Positions 29,302-38,165 of a DNA stretch of 64,000 bases are shown in pieces. The stretch is from Mycobacterium spongiae (GTDB taxonomy: Bacteria > Actinomycetota > Actinomycetes > Mycobacteriales > Mycobacteriaceae), in assembly GCF_018278905.1 (NCBI RefSeq), contig NZ_CP046600.1, positions 2,108,001-2,172,000 of the forward strand. Reading direction: 5' to 3'. The position numbers and the translations under genes were made by a program. The notes beneath the pieces were generated by a model. That model had not been told where the DNA came from. It did not search any database and saw only the letters and a program-made list of their open reading frames with translations. Every line of letters begins with the position of its first letter. Positions within the stretch are counted from its first letter, which is position 1.

Positions 29302-30330
29302 ATGCGTTGGGCTGGCCAGGCCGTCGCGATCAATGGGAAGCCGGTCGACGACGGCGCGCTCCCCGGGCTGCAGCGGATCGGCTTCGTCCGCAGGGTGCGT
29401 GCTCCGGAATTCGACGGCATCACCTTCCACGAAGTGCTGTGCAAGTCCGCCCTGAACAAGGTGCCCAATGCTGCGCTGTTGCCATTTCGGTACACCGTCA
29501 ACGGCTATCGCGGATGTTCGCACGGCTGTCGGTACTGTTTCGCGCGGCCCACTCACGAATACCTGGACTTCAACTGCGGCAGCGATTTTGACTCCGAGGT
29601 AGTGGTGAAGACCAACGTCGTCGAAGTATTACGCCGCGAGCTGCATCGGGCGTCGTGGCGGCGCGAGACCGTGGCGCTGGGCACCAACACCGATCCCTAC
29701 CAGCGCGCCGAGGGCCGCTACGTGCTGATGCCAGGCATCATTGGCGCGCTTGCTGGGTCCGGAACACCGATGTCGATTCTGACCAAGGGCACGCTGCTTC
29801 GCCGAGACTTGCCGCTGCTCGCTCAGGCATCCGAACAGGTTCCGGTGGCGCTTGCGGTGTCGCTGGCGGTGTGCGATCCGGAACTGCAGCGCGATGTCGA
29901 ACCGGGCACGCCAGCCCCGGCTGCGCGCCTGGCGCTGGTTACGGCGATCCGTGAAGCGGGCCTCGACTGCCATGTGATGGTCGCGCCGGTGCTTCCGCAC
30001 CTCACCGACTCGGTGGAGCACCTCGACCTTCTGCTTGGCCACATTGGCGCCGCCGGCGCCTCTGGCGTCACGGTGTTCGGTCTGCACTTGCGCGGTTCGA
30101 CACGTGGCTGGTTCTTGTCCTGGCTGGGTCGCTCGCACCCCGAGCTTGTCGGCACGTACCGCGAGCTCTACCGGCGCGGTGCCTACCTGCCCCCGAGCTA
30201 CCGAGAGACGTTGCGCCAGAGAGTAGCCCCGCTCATCGCGAAGTATCGGTTGGCGGGAGATCGTCACGAGGCTGTGCCGGCGACCGAATCGGTGGTGACG
30301 CAACCACGTGGGCAGCTGACTTTGTTCTAG
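29302..30330 (+). CDS. Radical SAM protein, SplB/spore photoproduct lyase-like (SOS-regulated)
   Basis: A 342-residue radical SAM enzyme corresponding to Rv2578c. The 4Fe-4S cluster motif is CSHGCRYC (Cys72, Cys76, Cys79), the CxxxCxxC pattern; GTNTDPYQRAEGRY follows at about 133-146. The architecture resembles the Rv2578c/SplB-like group. Spore photoproduct lyase repairs thymine dimers, but mycobacteria do not make such spores, so the substrate is unknown; DNA repair or nucleic-acid modification is an inference supported by the LexA site directly upstream. The ATG at 29302 is only 10 bases after that site, so the leader is short. Downstream is a 154-base gap before the haemophore-like gene. 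Confidence 0.88.
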   Translation: MRWAGQAVAINGKPVDDGALPGLQRIGFVRRVRAPEFDGITFHEVLCKSALNKVPNAALLPFRYTVNGYRGCSHGCRYCFARPTHEYLDFNCGSDFDSEVVVKTNVVEVLRRELHRASWRRETVALGTNTDPYQRAEGRYVLMPGIIGALAGSGTPMSILTKGTLLRRDLPLLAQASEQVPVALAVSLAVCDPELQRDVEPGTPAPAARLALVTAIREAGLDCHVMVAPVLPHLTDSVEHLDLLLGHIGAAGASGVTVFGLHLRGSTRGWFLSWLGRSHPELVGTYRELYRRGAYLPPSYRETLRQRVAPLIAKYRLAGDRHEAVPATESVVTQPRGQLTLF

Positions 30331-30484
30331 TCCAGGTTCTAGCATGCGCAGCACAGTTATCGGATCGTTACCCCCGAGATCGTCAAGTAACTTGACAGTC
30401 TTCTAGGTCGCCCGTAGCGTCCGAAAAAAGCCGATCTGCGCTCGTCGAGGGCGCAGCCGTCTCGCCATAGCGAAGGAGCGACTA

Positions 30485-30880
30485 ATGAAATCTTGGAGCA
30501 TCCCTGCCCCGTCGGTGCGCCGTACTCTGGCCGCTTGTGGAATTGGCGGAGTCACCGCAGCCGCACTTGTCATTCCATCGGCGGGCGCCGCGCCGAATCC
30601 GTGCACGGCGCAAGGACTCTTCACGACCTCCAGCTCGGTATTTGCGGCCACTGGGCAGTACCTAGAAGCGCATCCAGCGCTCAACCAAACCTTGACTGAT
30701 GTGAACTCGCAGTCGGATGATCAGGCCCAGGCCACGGTTCGGGACTACTTCAGCGCCAATCCAGGGGAGTACCTTGAAATGCGCGAAATCGTTCGGCCGC
30801 TGGGCGATTTGCAGGATCAATGCAACTCTTCGGTCGGGCCTAGCAGAGTCGGTAAGTTGATTCAGGGCTTGCTGGCATAG
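30485..30880 (+). CDS. Haemophore-like secreted protein
   Basis: A 131-residue exported protein. A signal peptide (about 1-35, ending AGAA) is followed by a small helical domain with two Cys (Cys40 and one near residue 113) likely to form a disulfide. The pattern APNPCTAQ... plus HPALNQTLTD and YFSANPGEYLEM fits the mycobacterial haem-binding haemophore family (Rv0203-like). Such proteins bind extracellular haem for iron uptake. A GGAG ribosome site precedes the ATG. It is convergent with the MarR gene 16 bases away. I do not recall it at this place in M. tuberculosis, so it may be accessory. Confidence 0.75.
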   Translation: MKSWSIPAPSVRRTLAACGIGGVTAAALVIPSAGAAPNPCTAQGLFTTSSSVFAATGQYLEAHPALNQTLTDVNSQSDDQAQATVRDYFSANPGEYLEMREIVRPLGDLQDQCNSSVGPSRVGKLIQGLLA

Positions 30881-30896
30881 CCGGCGGCCAGAGGTA

Positions 30897-31346
30897 TTAC
30901 GAATCGGCTTCCGCGTCGAGCAAGATCTGCAAGGTCTTGCGTAGCTCGCCAAATCGCTGCTGGCCCAGGATCTGCTGCCATTGCTTTTCGACATCGAGGG
31001 CATCGGAACGCATCACCCGCAGTGCGCGGCGGCCGCGCGGAGTCAGCCTGATGATGCGGGTGCGGGCGTCGGCCGGGTTGGGCACGCGAGTGACGTAGCG
31101 GTGTCTTTCCAAGGCCGCCATCCCCTGTGCGACTGCCTGACGGCTCACCCCGAGGCGGTCGGCCACATCCGATGCATGCAGTGCGCCTCCGGCCAGTGGT
31201 ACCAACGCGACCGCTTGCGCCGGTCGGATCCCGTCGAGTCCGGCTGCGGCGAACGCCGCCCTCAAGCGCGGACCCCTGGATGCAGCCACCAATTGCACCA
31301 GAGCAGGAACGGTGGGCTTCCAGCCGGCATCAAGACCACGTCGCAT
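30897..31346 (-). CDS. MarR-family transcriptional regulator
   Basis: A 149-residue winged-helix regulator. The DNA-recognition part is ALHASDVADRLGVSRQAVAQGMAALERHRYVTRVPNPADART, with the Asp-x-Arg-Thr wing typical of MarR proteins. I prefer the ATG at 31344-31346; the frame is open for a further 38 residues upstream, but that would overlap the end of the phosphoesterase gene and lies outside the family domain. It follows the phosphoesterase on the same strand by 94 bases and faces the haemophore gene. Target and ligand are unknown. Confidence 0.8.
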   Translation of the reverse strand: MRRGLDAGWKPTVPALVQLVAASRGPRLRAAFAAAGLDGIRPAQAVALVPLAGGALHASDVADRLGVSRQAVAQGMAALERHRYVTRVPNPADARTRIIRLTPRGRRALRVMRSDALDVEKQWQQILGQQRFGELRKTLQILLDAEADS

Positions 31347-31440
31347 GACCCGAGTCTGCCACCCGAGCGCGAATGACAAGATGCTTGGCAAGTGAGTCGC
31401 GGGGTAGCGGTTCTGGGCAGAAGCGAGCGCGTCGTGAGGC

Positions 31441-33042
31441 TCACGAGGCCGCATCGCCACGCGGTTTGGTCAAGGTGAACTGGTCGATCGCCGTGACTGT
31501 GCCAAACGGCCCTGTCACCGCATAGTGCGTCGCCTCGATCGAGGTGCTCCCACCCGGCTGGCCGGGATCGACGTCGAAAGCCACAAAGCCGTAAGGGTTG
31601 TCGCGGTCGCGAAACGCAGACCAGGGCGCATCCTCGAGCACGTATCGGGGTGCCTTGTGCCCAAGCGCGGGATCAAACGGGCCGACGCTCGTCAAGACGC
31701 GGCATCGAGGTCGGGGGAAGAAGTTCGCATTGGATGGTCTGGACGTGCCGCCCCCGCCTATGACGAGATGGACGGTTCCTCGGGTGGCGTCGATGACGTC
31801 GGTGCCGGCGTCGACAGGGATCGGCGTTCGGACATCGGTCCCGAGTGCTCCCCGTACGGGATGCGACCGCTCGTAGTGATGTTCGTGACCGCACAACACC
31901 AGATCAACCCCGTACCGGTCGAATAGTGGCAGCCATTCTTCGCGGATACCGAGATCGGCGCCGTTGGTATGGTCGGTGGTCGATATCGCCGTTTGATGCA
32001 TGACGACGACCACCCAATCAACCTCCGGGCTGCGTCGGGCAGCGGCGAGTTCGCCCTCGAGCCAGTGCCTTTGCTCTCCGCTCGAGTAACCTCTGATGTA
32101 GGAGGCGCCGCCGTCTTGGTAGGCGACGTCGTCGTTGCTCAGGCTGATCACGCGCACCGAGCCAGCGGTGAACGAATACCACAAACCTCGAAGTTCCCCA
32201 GGCGATCCGGAGTCAGGTAATGCGAAGTAAGTCTGATATGCGCCGAAACCGATTGGCCCGTTCCCCAACTCGTTCTCGTGATTGCCCGCTGCGGGCATCC
32301 AGGGCCGGTATCGCGCCGAGCGAGAGTTGTTCGCGAACCAGTCCGACCAGGTGCGAATCCGGTCCAGTGCGAGGTTTGCATAGCACAGGTCGCCGTTGAC
32401 CAGGTTGAACAACGGAGCGATGCGCTCGATCGCGACGGTAATGTCGGCAGCCGCGGGTGACCCGAGGTTGTCGCTGACATACCGGCCGCCGGTCAACCTG
32501 CCCAGGGTGGGCGTCGCCTGATCCCCGAAGCTGGTGAAGCGCAGCGCCTTTCGCCCGAGCGGCGCGGTTCGTATAGTCCCTAGCTGCGGATCGGCGCCGT
32601 CGTGCACTGCGGCATACACGTAGTCGGTGTCCGGCGTCAGGTTGGTCAGGCGGGCATGGTTGACCCGGACCTCGGTTGTGGATTTCGCGTCCCGGTATGT
32701 TCGGGTTGCCGCCGCGACTGTCTTACCGAAGCCGGAGGTCGGCGTACCCAGCATGACCCGTGGATTGCGAACCGCGTCGGTGGTGTGCCATGACACCACG
32801 ACCTCGGTGGCGGCGTTCGCGCCGAATTGCAGATGCAGACCGCCCACTGGCGCCGCCCCATTCGTATCGGGCTGGTACCAGACGGTCGGGTCGTGGCGGC
32901 GGGGCCACAACAGTGCGGCTCCGCCGACCCCGACGCCCATCCCGAGAAACGCTGAGGCTGCGCCCGTCGTCAAGAGCTTTCGCCGGTTGATCCCCGGAGG
33001 TGGCGCGACACCATCGGCGTGCTGCTGCGTTTCGTCGCCCAT
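31441..33042 (-). CDS. Tat-exported purple acid phosphatase-like metallophosphoesterase
   Basis: A 533-residue exported enzyme (Rv2577 counterpart). Residues 17-45 form a twin-arginine signal (NRRKLLTTGAASAFLG). An N-terminal fibronectin-III-like purple acid phosphatase domain (about 55-165) is followed by a calcineurin-like catalytic domain with the metal motifs SFGDQ, NGDLCYAN, GNHE, VVVMHQ and GHEHHYERSH. Family members hydrolyse phosphate esters at low pH with a binuclear metal centre; export in folded form by Tat fits a metal enzyme. Substrate unknown. Start ATG 33040-33042 follows GGAAGC. It is divergent from the small secreted protein at 33168. Confidence 0.9.
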   Translation of the reverse strand: MGDETQQHADGVAPPPGINRRKLLTTGAASAFLGMGVGVGGAALLWPRRHDPTVWYQPDTNGAAPVGGLHLQFGANAATEVVVSWHTTDAVRNPRVMLGTPTSGFGKTVAAATRTYRDAKSTTEVRVNHARLTNLTPDTDYVYAAVHDGADPQLGTIRTAPLGRKALRFTSFGDQATPTLGRLTGGRYVSDNLGSPAAADITVAIERIAPLFNLVNGDLCYANLALDRIRTWSDWFANNSRSARYRPWMPAAGNHENELGNGPIGFGAYQTYFALPDSGSPGELRGLWYSFTAGSVRVISLSNDDVAYQDGGASYIRGYSSGEQRHWLEGELAAARRSPEVDWVVVVMHQTAISTTDHTNGADLGIREEWLPLFDRYGVDLVLCGHEHHYERSHPVRGALGTDVRTPIPVDAGTDVIDATRGTVHLVIGGGGTSRPSNANFFPRPRCRVLTSVGPFDPALGHKAPRYVLEDAPWSAFRDRDNPYGFVAFDVDPGQPGGSTSIEATHYAVTGPFGTVTAIDQFTLTKPRGDAAS

Positions 33043-33167
33043 TGATGCTTCCTACCGGAGCCGAGTGAACGTCGCGCAACTGGCCTGCCCGTCGTGGCCG
33101 CACCGCTGCGCGGTCGCGTGCTCGCTCAACCACGAAGCGTGGTAACACGGCGGGTAGCGTCGTCGAT

Positions 33168-33590
33168 ATGAAAGGCATGCACATAGGGGCGACTGGCCTG
33201 TCGATGGCAGCGTGCACTGTGACCGTTCTCACCGTGGCCATGCCGGCGACCTCGCATGCCGATCCGGCCGGACATCAGGTCACCTACACAGTGACGACCA
33301 CCAGCGATCTGACGGCCAACATTCGATACATGCATGCCGATCCGCCGAGCCAGGCAGCATTTGACGCGGAGTCGTCGAAGTACCTGACCACGGTGCACAC
33401 CCCGATCATCGGTGGCCAGCCACTGGTGTACACGGCCACCTTGGCGGACCCGAACCAGTGGGCGATAGTTACCGCGAGCGGCGGCCTGCGGGTCAATCCG
33501 GAATTCCACTGCGAGATCGCCGTCGATGGCCAGGTGGTGGTGTCAGAGAACGGTGGCAGTGGCGTGAAGTGCTCGACACGCCCCTGGTAG
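33168..33590 (+). CDS. Small secreted MmpS-like conserved protein
   Basis: A 140-residue exported protein (Rv2576c counterpart). An N-terminal signal sequence (about 1-31, ending SHA) precedes a small beta-rich domain with the MmpS/CarD-like pattern VTYTVTTTSDLTANIRYMHADPP and two Cys (HCEIAVDG and GVKCSTRP) that may form a disulfide. MmpS proteins accompany MmpL lipid exporters, but no mmpL gene is nearby, so a stand-alone surface role is likely. Starts at the first or fourth codon (both Met) are possible. A strong hairpin 40 bases after the stop would end transcription. Confidence 0.75.
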   Translation: MKGMHIGATGLSMAACTVTVLTVAMPATSHADPAGHQVTYTVTTTSDLTANIRYMHADPPSQAAFDAESSKYLTTVHTPIIGGQPLVYTATLADPNQWAIVTASGGLRVNPEFHCEIAVDGQVVVSENGGSGVKCSTRPW

Positions 33591-33630
33591 TTGGTGAGCG
33601 ATCGCTCGCGACCGAGTGGGCCATAACGCT

Positions 33631-33675
33631 CAGTGCCGGCGGAAATCAGACGCTGCATGATTTCCGCCGGCACTG
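33631..33675. terminator. Perfect 18-bp inverted repeat, bidirectional terminator
   Basis: The arms 33631-33648 and 33658-33675 are perfect reverse complements around a 9-nt loop. There is no U-tract on either side. It lies between the 3' ends of convergent genes (33590 and 33892) and could stop transcription from both directions, as long hairpins without a U-tract appear to do in mycobacteria. Confidence 0.8.
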
Positions 33676-33891
33676 GCACCCGAGAAGCGGATCCGGGCTA
33701 TTTGGTCGGCCTTGTCAGTCGCAGATAACCGCTTGAGCTACCTCAATTCGGCGCGTTCTCATGATCCCTGCCATTCGGTATTTGCTGCAATCCACCAAGC
33801 GGGCCGAATAATTGTCCTGCGCTAGGAGGAAGCTCGTGTCCCCCAATCGGGGGATATGGCGTTGGTTTCGGCCCGCGGTGCCGCGCAGCAG

Positions 33892-34785
33892 CTAGCCGAG
33901 GTCGCGAGTGGCGAAGGTGTCGCACTTGTTCGGGTCGCCGGTCTGATAGCCGACGGTAAACCACTTCTGCCGTTGCGCCGACGATCCGTGCGTCCAGGAT
34001 TCTGGGCTGATATGCCCCGTCACCTGCTCCTGGATGCGGTCGTCGCCCACCGAGGCCGCGGCGGAGAGCGCATCCTGGATATCCTGGTCGCTCAACGGTT
34101 CTAAGAACGGCACGCCGGTGCTCTCTTGCCTGACGGTCGATGCGTAGTGTGCCCAGACGCCTGCGTAGCAGTCCGCCTGTAGCTCGGTGCGCACGCCGGT
34201 GCCTGCCGCGCCCTGGGCGCCGTGCTGAGCGCGGCCGAGCACGCCCAGCAAATTCTGCACGTGATGACCATATTCATGGGCCACCACATACTCCTGCGCG
34301 AAGGGTCCTCCGCTAGAACCGAATTCTTCGACGAGTACCTGGAAGAAATCGGTGTCGAAGTATGCGGTTTGGTCCGCCGGGCAGTAGAAGGGCCCGACAT
34401 CGCTGCTGGCCGGTCCGCATCCGGTGCTCACTTGACCGCTGAACAGTCGCAAGTTCGGCCGGGTGTATCCGGGCATCAGCTGCTTCCACACCGCATCCAG
34501 CGAGTTCGCGGTGGCTACCACACGGCATTGGACGAACGTGTTGGCGTCGGCCCCGGTTCGGCACTGGCTCAGATCGAAGCCAGGCGCCACGTCGCCGCGG
34601 GTATCGAGCGGTTGTTGGCTCAATACGCCGCCGGGATCAACACCCAGCAGCATCGCGATCACGACGATCGCTAGTCCGGCCAGACCGCCGCCGACCGCCA
34701 TGCGGCGGCCGCCCCCGCCGCCCGCGGCCGACCCCGACGTCGACGCCGCACTGGTGTCGATGCGCATTCCCTCGTTGAAGGTCAT
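33892..34785 (-). CDS. Membrane-anchored neutral zinc metallopeptidase (YpfJ-like)
   Basis: A 297-residue protein with a Gly-rich cytoplasmic start, one membrane helix (about 29-48), and an outward-facing peptidase domain. The zinc motif is HEYGHH (residues 170-175) and Glu201 in RTELQADCYAG is the likely third ligand. Several Cys pairs (Cys75, 87, 123, 135 and 206) suit an oxidising location. This is the putative neutral zinc metallopeptidase family (Rv2575 counterpart); substrates are unknown. It precedes the SRPBCC gene on the same strand. Confidence 0.88.
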   Translation of the reverse strand: MTFNEGMRIDTSAASTSGSAAGGGGGRRMAVGGGLAGLAIVVIAMLLGVDPGGVLSQQPLDTRGDVAPGFDLSQCRTGADANTFVQCRVVATANSLDAVWKQLMPGYTRPNLRLFSGQVSTGCGPASSDVGPFYCPADQTAYFDTDFFQVLVEEFGSSGGPFAQEYVVAHEYGHHVQNLLGVLGRAQHGAQGAAGTGVRTELQADCYAGVWAHYASTVRQESTGVPFLEPLSDQDIQDALSAAASVGDDRIQEQVTGHISPESWTHGSSAQRQKWFTVGYQTGDPNKCDTFATRDLG

Positions 34786-34819
34786 CGCACGCTCCCCAGA
34801 TCGATCCGGCCGAGACAGC

Positions 34820-35335
34820 CTAGCGCGGCGTGGCGGTGGCGAACCGGGTGTCGGTATAGCGGCGCAGGTTGCGCAGGAATCGGCGCAGGCCCAAGTTCAG
34901 TAGCGGCCGAAACATGTACATTCCCAGCCGCGCGGGGCCGGCGGGCTTCTGGGCCATCGTCCAAGTCAGTCGGCAGCCGGCAGGGATGACCTCGACCCGG
35001 TAGTCCTCGGCGAACGCGGCGACAGCTTGTGTGGAGCATTCATTGAACCGAAACGCCATGTGGGTGCAGGGCTCCCACGCAAGGAACTCCTCATTGCCAA
35101 CGATGCCACCGCGCATCGCGACCGTGCGGGTGGTGCCGGCATGGTACGGCTCGGGGCTGGTCCAGGTCACCTTGGTGATGACGCTCGCCCAGTGCGGCCA
35201 GGCCTCGGCATCAGTGAACACCTCGAACAGCTGCTCGGGCGTGATAGCAAGCTCGATGCTATTGCGAAATACATGTGGCGCTTCACCGGAATCTGGGTCG
35301 GTGAAACTCAGGTCGACGCGCTCGCACGGGAACAT
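34820..35335 (-). CDS. SRPBCC family protein
   Basis: A 171-residue protein of the START-like SRPBCC fold (Rv2574 counterpart). It shows the early helix pattern NSIELAITPEQLFEVFTDAEAWPHWASVI and a basic C-terminal helix (GLRRFLRNLRRYTDTRF). Ligand and role are unknown. I use the ATG at 35333-35335, where family sequence begins; an ATG seven codons upstream is possible. Same strand as its neighbours, 34 bases before the metallopeptidase. Confidence 0.75.
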   Translation of the reverse strand: MFPCERVDLSFTDPDSGEAPHVFRNSIELAITPEQLFEVFTDAEAWPHWASVITKVTWTSPEPYHAGTTRTVAMRGGIVGNEEFLAWEPCTHMAFRFNECSTQAVAAFAEDYRVEVIPAGCRLTWTMAQKPAGPARLGMYMFRPLLNLGLRRFLRNLRRYTDTRFATATPR

Positions 35336-35396
35336 ACTCCTAGACACTAGACACAACCCGGACGCTAGACATCAGGCGCTAGACTGACGATTTCAC

Positions 35397-36293
35397 CTAG
35401 CCTGGGCCGTCGCTGGCCGCGGCCAGCAGGGGGACGATGACGTCGCTGATCGGGGTCGCCAGGCCATGGATGCGCGCTTTGCGGACGATCACGCCGTTGC
35501 GCAGGTCCCATTCCAGCCGCTGGTGGTTCTCTCGATCCGCCAGGATCGAGGTGCCCATATCCTCCGGGGCCTCCTGGAAGAGGTCGACCATCTCCTCGAC
35601 GGCGTCATCGCCGAGGCGGGCGCCCTCGGCCCGCGCCACCGCCAGGCATTCGCCGAGGTAGCGCCGCGACAGTGCCGCGATGTCGTCGCGGCGAAACATT
35701 CCCGACCGTCGGCCGGATAACGCCATGAAGCCGGCCAGCGCGTTGAGTAGCAGTTTGCGCCACGCCCCGGTGAGGAAGTCGGGATCGCAGTCCACGGTGG
35801 CGCCGGCGTCGCGCAACAGCTGGGCGAACTTCTCGGCGGCCGGCCCGGTGGGAACCACCAGTGCGGCTGGGCCGCGCAATCGCACCCACCCTTGGGGCTG
35901 TGTCTCCGCCGAATACCACACGATCGCGGGAACCACGGTCGCGGACGGACACAGCGGCTGGACATGTTCGACCTGTTCAACACCGTTTTGCAGGACCGCG
36001 ACGATGGTGTGGCTGTGGCATAGTCGGGCCAGCCAGCCGCGGGCGTCGTCGATCTGAGTGGCCTTGACCGCTAGCACGAGCACATCGACCGGGCCGGTCA
36101 CCGCACGTGGGTCGGTGTGCATCGGACCGGGCACCACGATCGGGTCGGCGTCGTCGGGACGCAGCTCGATCGCCGCGTGACGTGGGCGGGGGGTACGGCC
36201 GCACAGCAGCACCGAATGCCCGGCCTTATGCAACAGCGCGGCGACCGTGGTTCCGACGGCACCCGGTCCGACTAGGGCAACGGTGGTGGAGAT
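35397..36293 (-). CDS. Ketopantoate reductase-like oxidoreductase (non-standard start)
   Basis: A protein of about 298 residues (Rv2573 counterpart) with an N-terminal NADP Rossmann motif VALVGPGAVGTTVAALLHKAGH and a C-terminal ApbA/PanE helical domain with the conserved WRKLLLNALAG segment (catalytic Lys). It would reduce ketopantoate or a related 2-oxo acid. The start is unclear: the Rossmann motif requires coding to at least 36281, but between it and an in-frame TAA at 36339-36341 there is no ATG, GTG or TTG. The ATC at 36291-36293 is the best candidate. The first usual start (TTG 36231-36233) would delete the cofactor motif. Either ATC is used or the gene has lost its start. Confidence 0.75.
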   Translation of the reverse strand: MSTTVALVGPGAVGTTVAALLHKAGHSVLLCGRTPRPRHAAIELRPDDADPIVVPGPMHTDPRAVTGPVDVLVLAVKATQIDDARGWLARLCHSHTIVAVLQNGVEQVEHVQPLCPSATVVPAIVWYSAETQPQGWVRLRGPAALVVPTGPAAEKFAQLLRDAGATVDCDPDFLTGAWRKLLLNALAGFMALSGRRSGMFRRDDIAALSRRYLGECLAVARAEGARLGDDAVEEMVDLFQEAPEDMGTSILADRENHQRLEWDLRNGVIVRKARIHGLATPISDVIVPLLAAASDGPG

Positions 36294-36374
36294 GAACCCG
36301 AAGGTACCCTGCGTCGCCGACGCCGGTCCTGGGCCCCTTTACACTGAGCAGTCGATCAAGCCGGTTGGAGGGGA

Positions 36375-38165
36375 GTGTTTGTGCTGCGCAGCCACGCCGC
36401 TGGTGCATTACGGGATCGCGACGCGGGCCAGCAGGTGACCTTGGCCGGATGGGTGGGTCGCCGCCGCGACCACGGCGGCGTGATCTTCATCGATCTGCGG
36501 GATTCCTCAGGAGTTGCCCAGGTCGTGTTCCGCGACCCGGCGGTGTTGGCCCAGGCGCACCGGTTGCGGGCGGAGTTTTGCGTCGCTGTGGACGGTGTCG
36601 TCGAGATCCGGCCGGAGGGCAACGCCAACCCGGAGATTGCCACCGGCGATATCGAGGTCAACGCCACGTCGCTGACAGTGCTGGGCGACTGCGCGCCACT
36701 GCCGTTCCAGCTCGACGAGCCAGCGGGTGAGGAGCTGCGGCTGAAGTATCGCTATCTCGACTTGCGCCGCGACGGTCCCGCCGCAGCAATTCGATTGCGC
36801 TCCAAGGTGAATGCGGCCGCGCGCGCGGTGCTGTCCCGACACGACTTCGTCGAGATCGAAACCCCGACGATCACCCGATCGACGCCCGAGGGCGCCCGCG
36901 ACTTCCTGGTGCCGGCCCGGTTGCACCCGGGCTCGTTCTACGCGTTGCCGCAGAGTCCGCAGCTCTTCAAGCAGTTGTTGATGGTGGCCGGCATGGAGCG
37001 CTACTACCAGATCGCGCGCTGCTACCGGGATGAGGACTTTCGTGCCGACCGCCAGCCCGAGTTCACTCAGCTCGACATGGAGATGAGCTTCGTCGGCGCC
37101 GAGGACATCATCGCGATCTCCGAGGAGATACTGACCGAGTTGTGGGCGCTGATCGGTTACCGGCTTCCGACTCCGATCCCGCGAATCAGCTATGCCGACG
37201 CCATGCGCCGATTCGGCTCGGACAAACCCGACCTGCGGTTCGGGCTGGAGCTTGTCGAATGCGCGGAGTTCTTCAAAGACACCACATTCCGCGTCTTCCA
37301 GGCACCGTATGTGGGTGCGGTCGTGATGCCCGGCGGGGCCGCTCAGCCGCGGCGCACGTTGGATGGCTGGCAGGAGTGGGCAAAGCAGCGCGGACATCGG
37401 GGACTGGCGTACGTGCTGGTCGGCGACGAAGCCTCTGGGGGCGCGCTCAGTGGCCCGGTAGCCAAGAACCTCAGCGATGCTGAACGCGCCGGTCTAGCCG
37501 CGCACGTCGGGGCCAAACCCGGAGACTGCATCTTCTTCTCGGCGGGGCCACCGAAGTCCTCGCGGGCGTTATTGGGCGCCGCCCGCACCGAGATCGCCCG
37601 TCGCCTCAACCTGATCGACCCCGATGCCTGGGCGTTCGTCTGGGTGGTGGATCCGCCGCTGTTCGAGCCCGCGGAGGAGGCGACCGCTGCCGGTGACGTC
37701 GCCGTCGGCTCGGGGGCGTGGACCGCGGTACACCACGCTTTCACCGCGCCGAAGTCCGAGTGGGAAGGCAGCATCGAATCCGATCCCGGCGGCGTGCTGG
37801 CCGACGCCTACGACATCGTCTGCAACGGCCACGAAATCGGCGGCGGCTCGGTTCGTATTCACCGCCGGGACGTTCAGGAACGGGTCTTCGCCGTGATGGG
37901 TCTGGACAAGGCCGACGTCGAGGAGAAGTTCGGGTTTCTGTTGGAGGCGTTCACGTTTGGCGCGCCACCGCACGGCGGGATCGCGTTCGGGTGGGACCGG
38001 GCCATCGCGCTGCTGGCGGGCATGGAGTCGATCCGTGAGGTCATCGCGTTCCCCAAGACCGGCGGCGGTGTCGACCCGCTCACCGACGCGCCCGCGCCGA
38101 TCACCGCCCAGCAGCGCAGGGAGTCCGGAATAGACGCCGTGCCTCAAGAGGTTCACCGGGCATGA
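36375..38165 (+). CDS. aspS: Aspartyl-tRNA synthetase (probably non-discriminating Asp/Asn)
   Basis: A 596-residue class II synthetase of bacterial type. It has an N-terminal OB-fold anticodon domain (about 1-105), catalytic motifs 2 ([21 protein letters not shown]) and 3 ([13 protein letters not shown]), and the bacterial GAD insertion (about 290-410). Actinobacteria without AsnRS use such enzymes together with GatCAB to make Asn-tRNA; I infer that here. The GTG start has GGAGGGG upstream. Its last 4 bases overlap the next gene (ATGA). Confidence 0.96.
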   Translation: MFVLRSHAAGALRDRDAGQQVTLAGWVGRRRDHGGVIFIDLRDSSGVAQVVFRDPAVLAQAHRLRAEFCVAVDGVVEIRPEGNANPEIATGDIEVNATSLTVLGDCAPLPFQLDEPAGEELRLKYRYLDLRRDGPAAAIRLRSKVNAAARAVLSRHDFVEIETPTITRSTPEGARDFLVPARLHPGSFYALPQSPQLFKQLLMVAGMERYYQIARCYRDEDFRADRQPEFTQLDMEMSFVGAEDIIAISEEILTELWALIGYRLPTPIPRISYADAMRRFGSDKPDLRFGLELVECAEFFKDTTFRVFQAPYVGAVVMPGGAAQPRRTLDGWQEWAKQRGHRGLAYVLVGDEASGGALSGPVAKNLSDAERAGLAAHVGAKPGDCIFFSAGPPKSSRALLGAARTEIARRLNLIDPDAWAFVWVVDPPLFEPAEEATAAGDVAVGSGAWTAVHHAFTAPKSEWEGSIESDPGGVLADAYDIVCNGHEIGGGSVRIHRRDVQERVFAVMGLDKADVEEKFGFLLEAFTFGAPPHGGIAFGWDRAIALLAGMESIREVIAFPKTGGGVDPLTDAPAPITAQQRRESGIDAVPQEVHRA

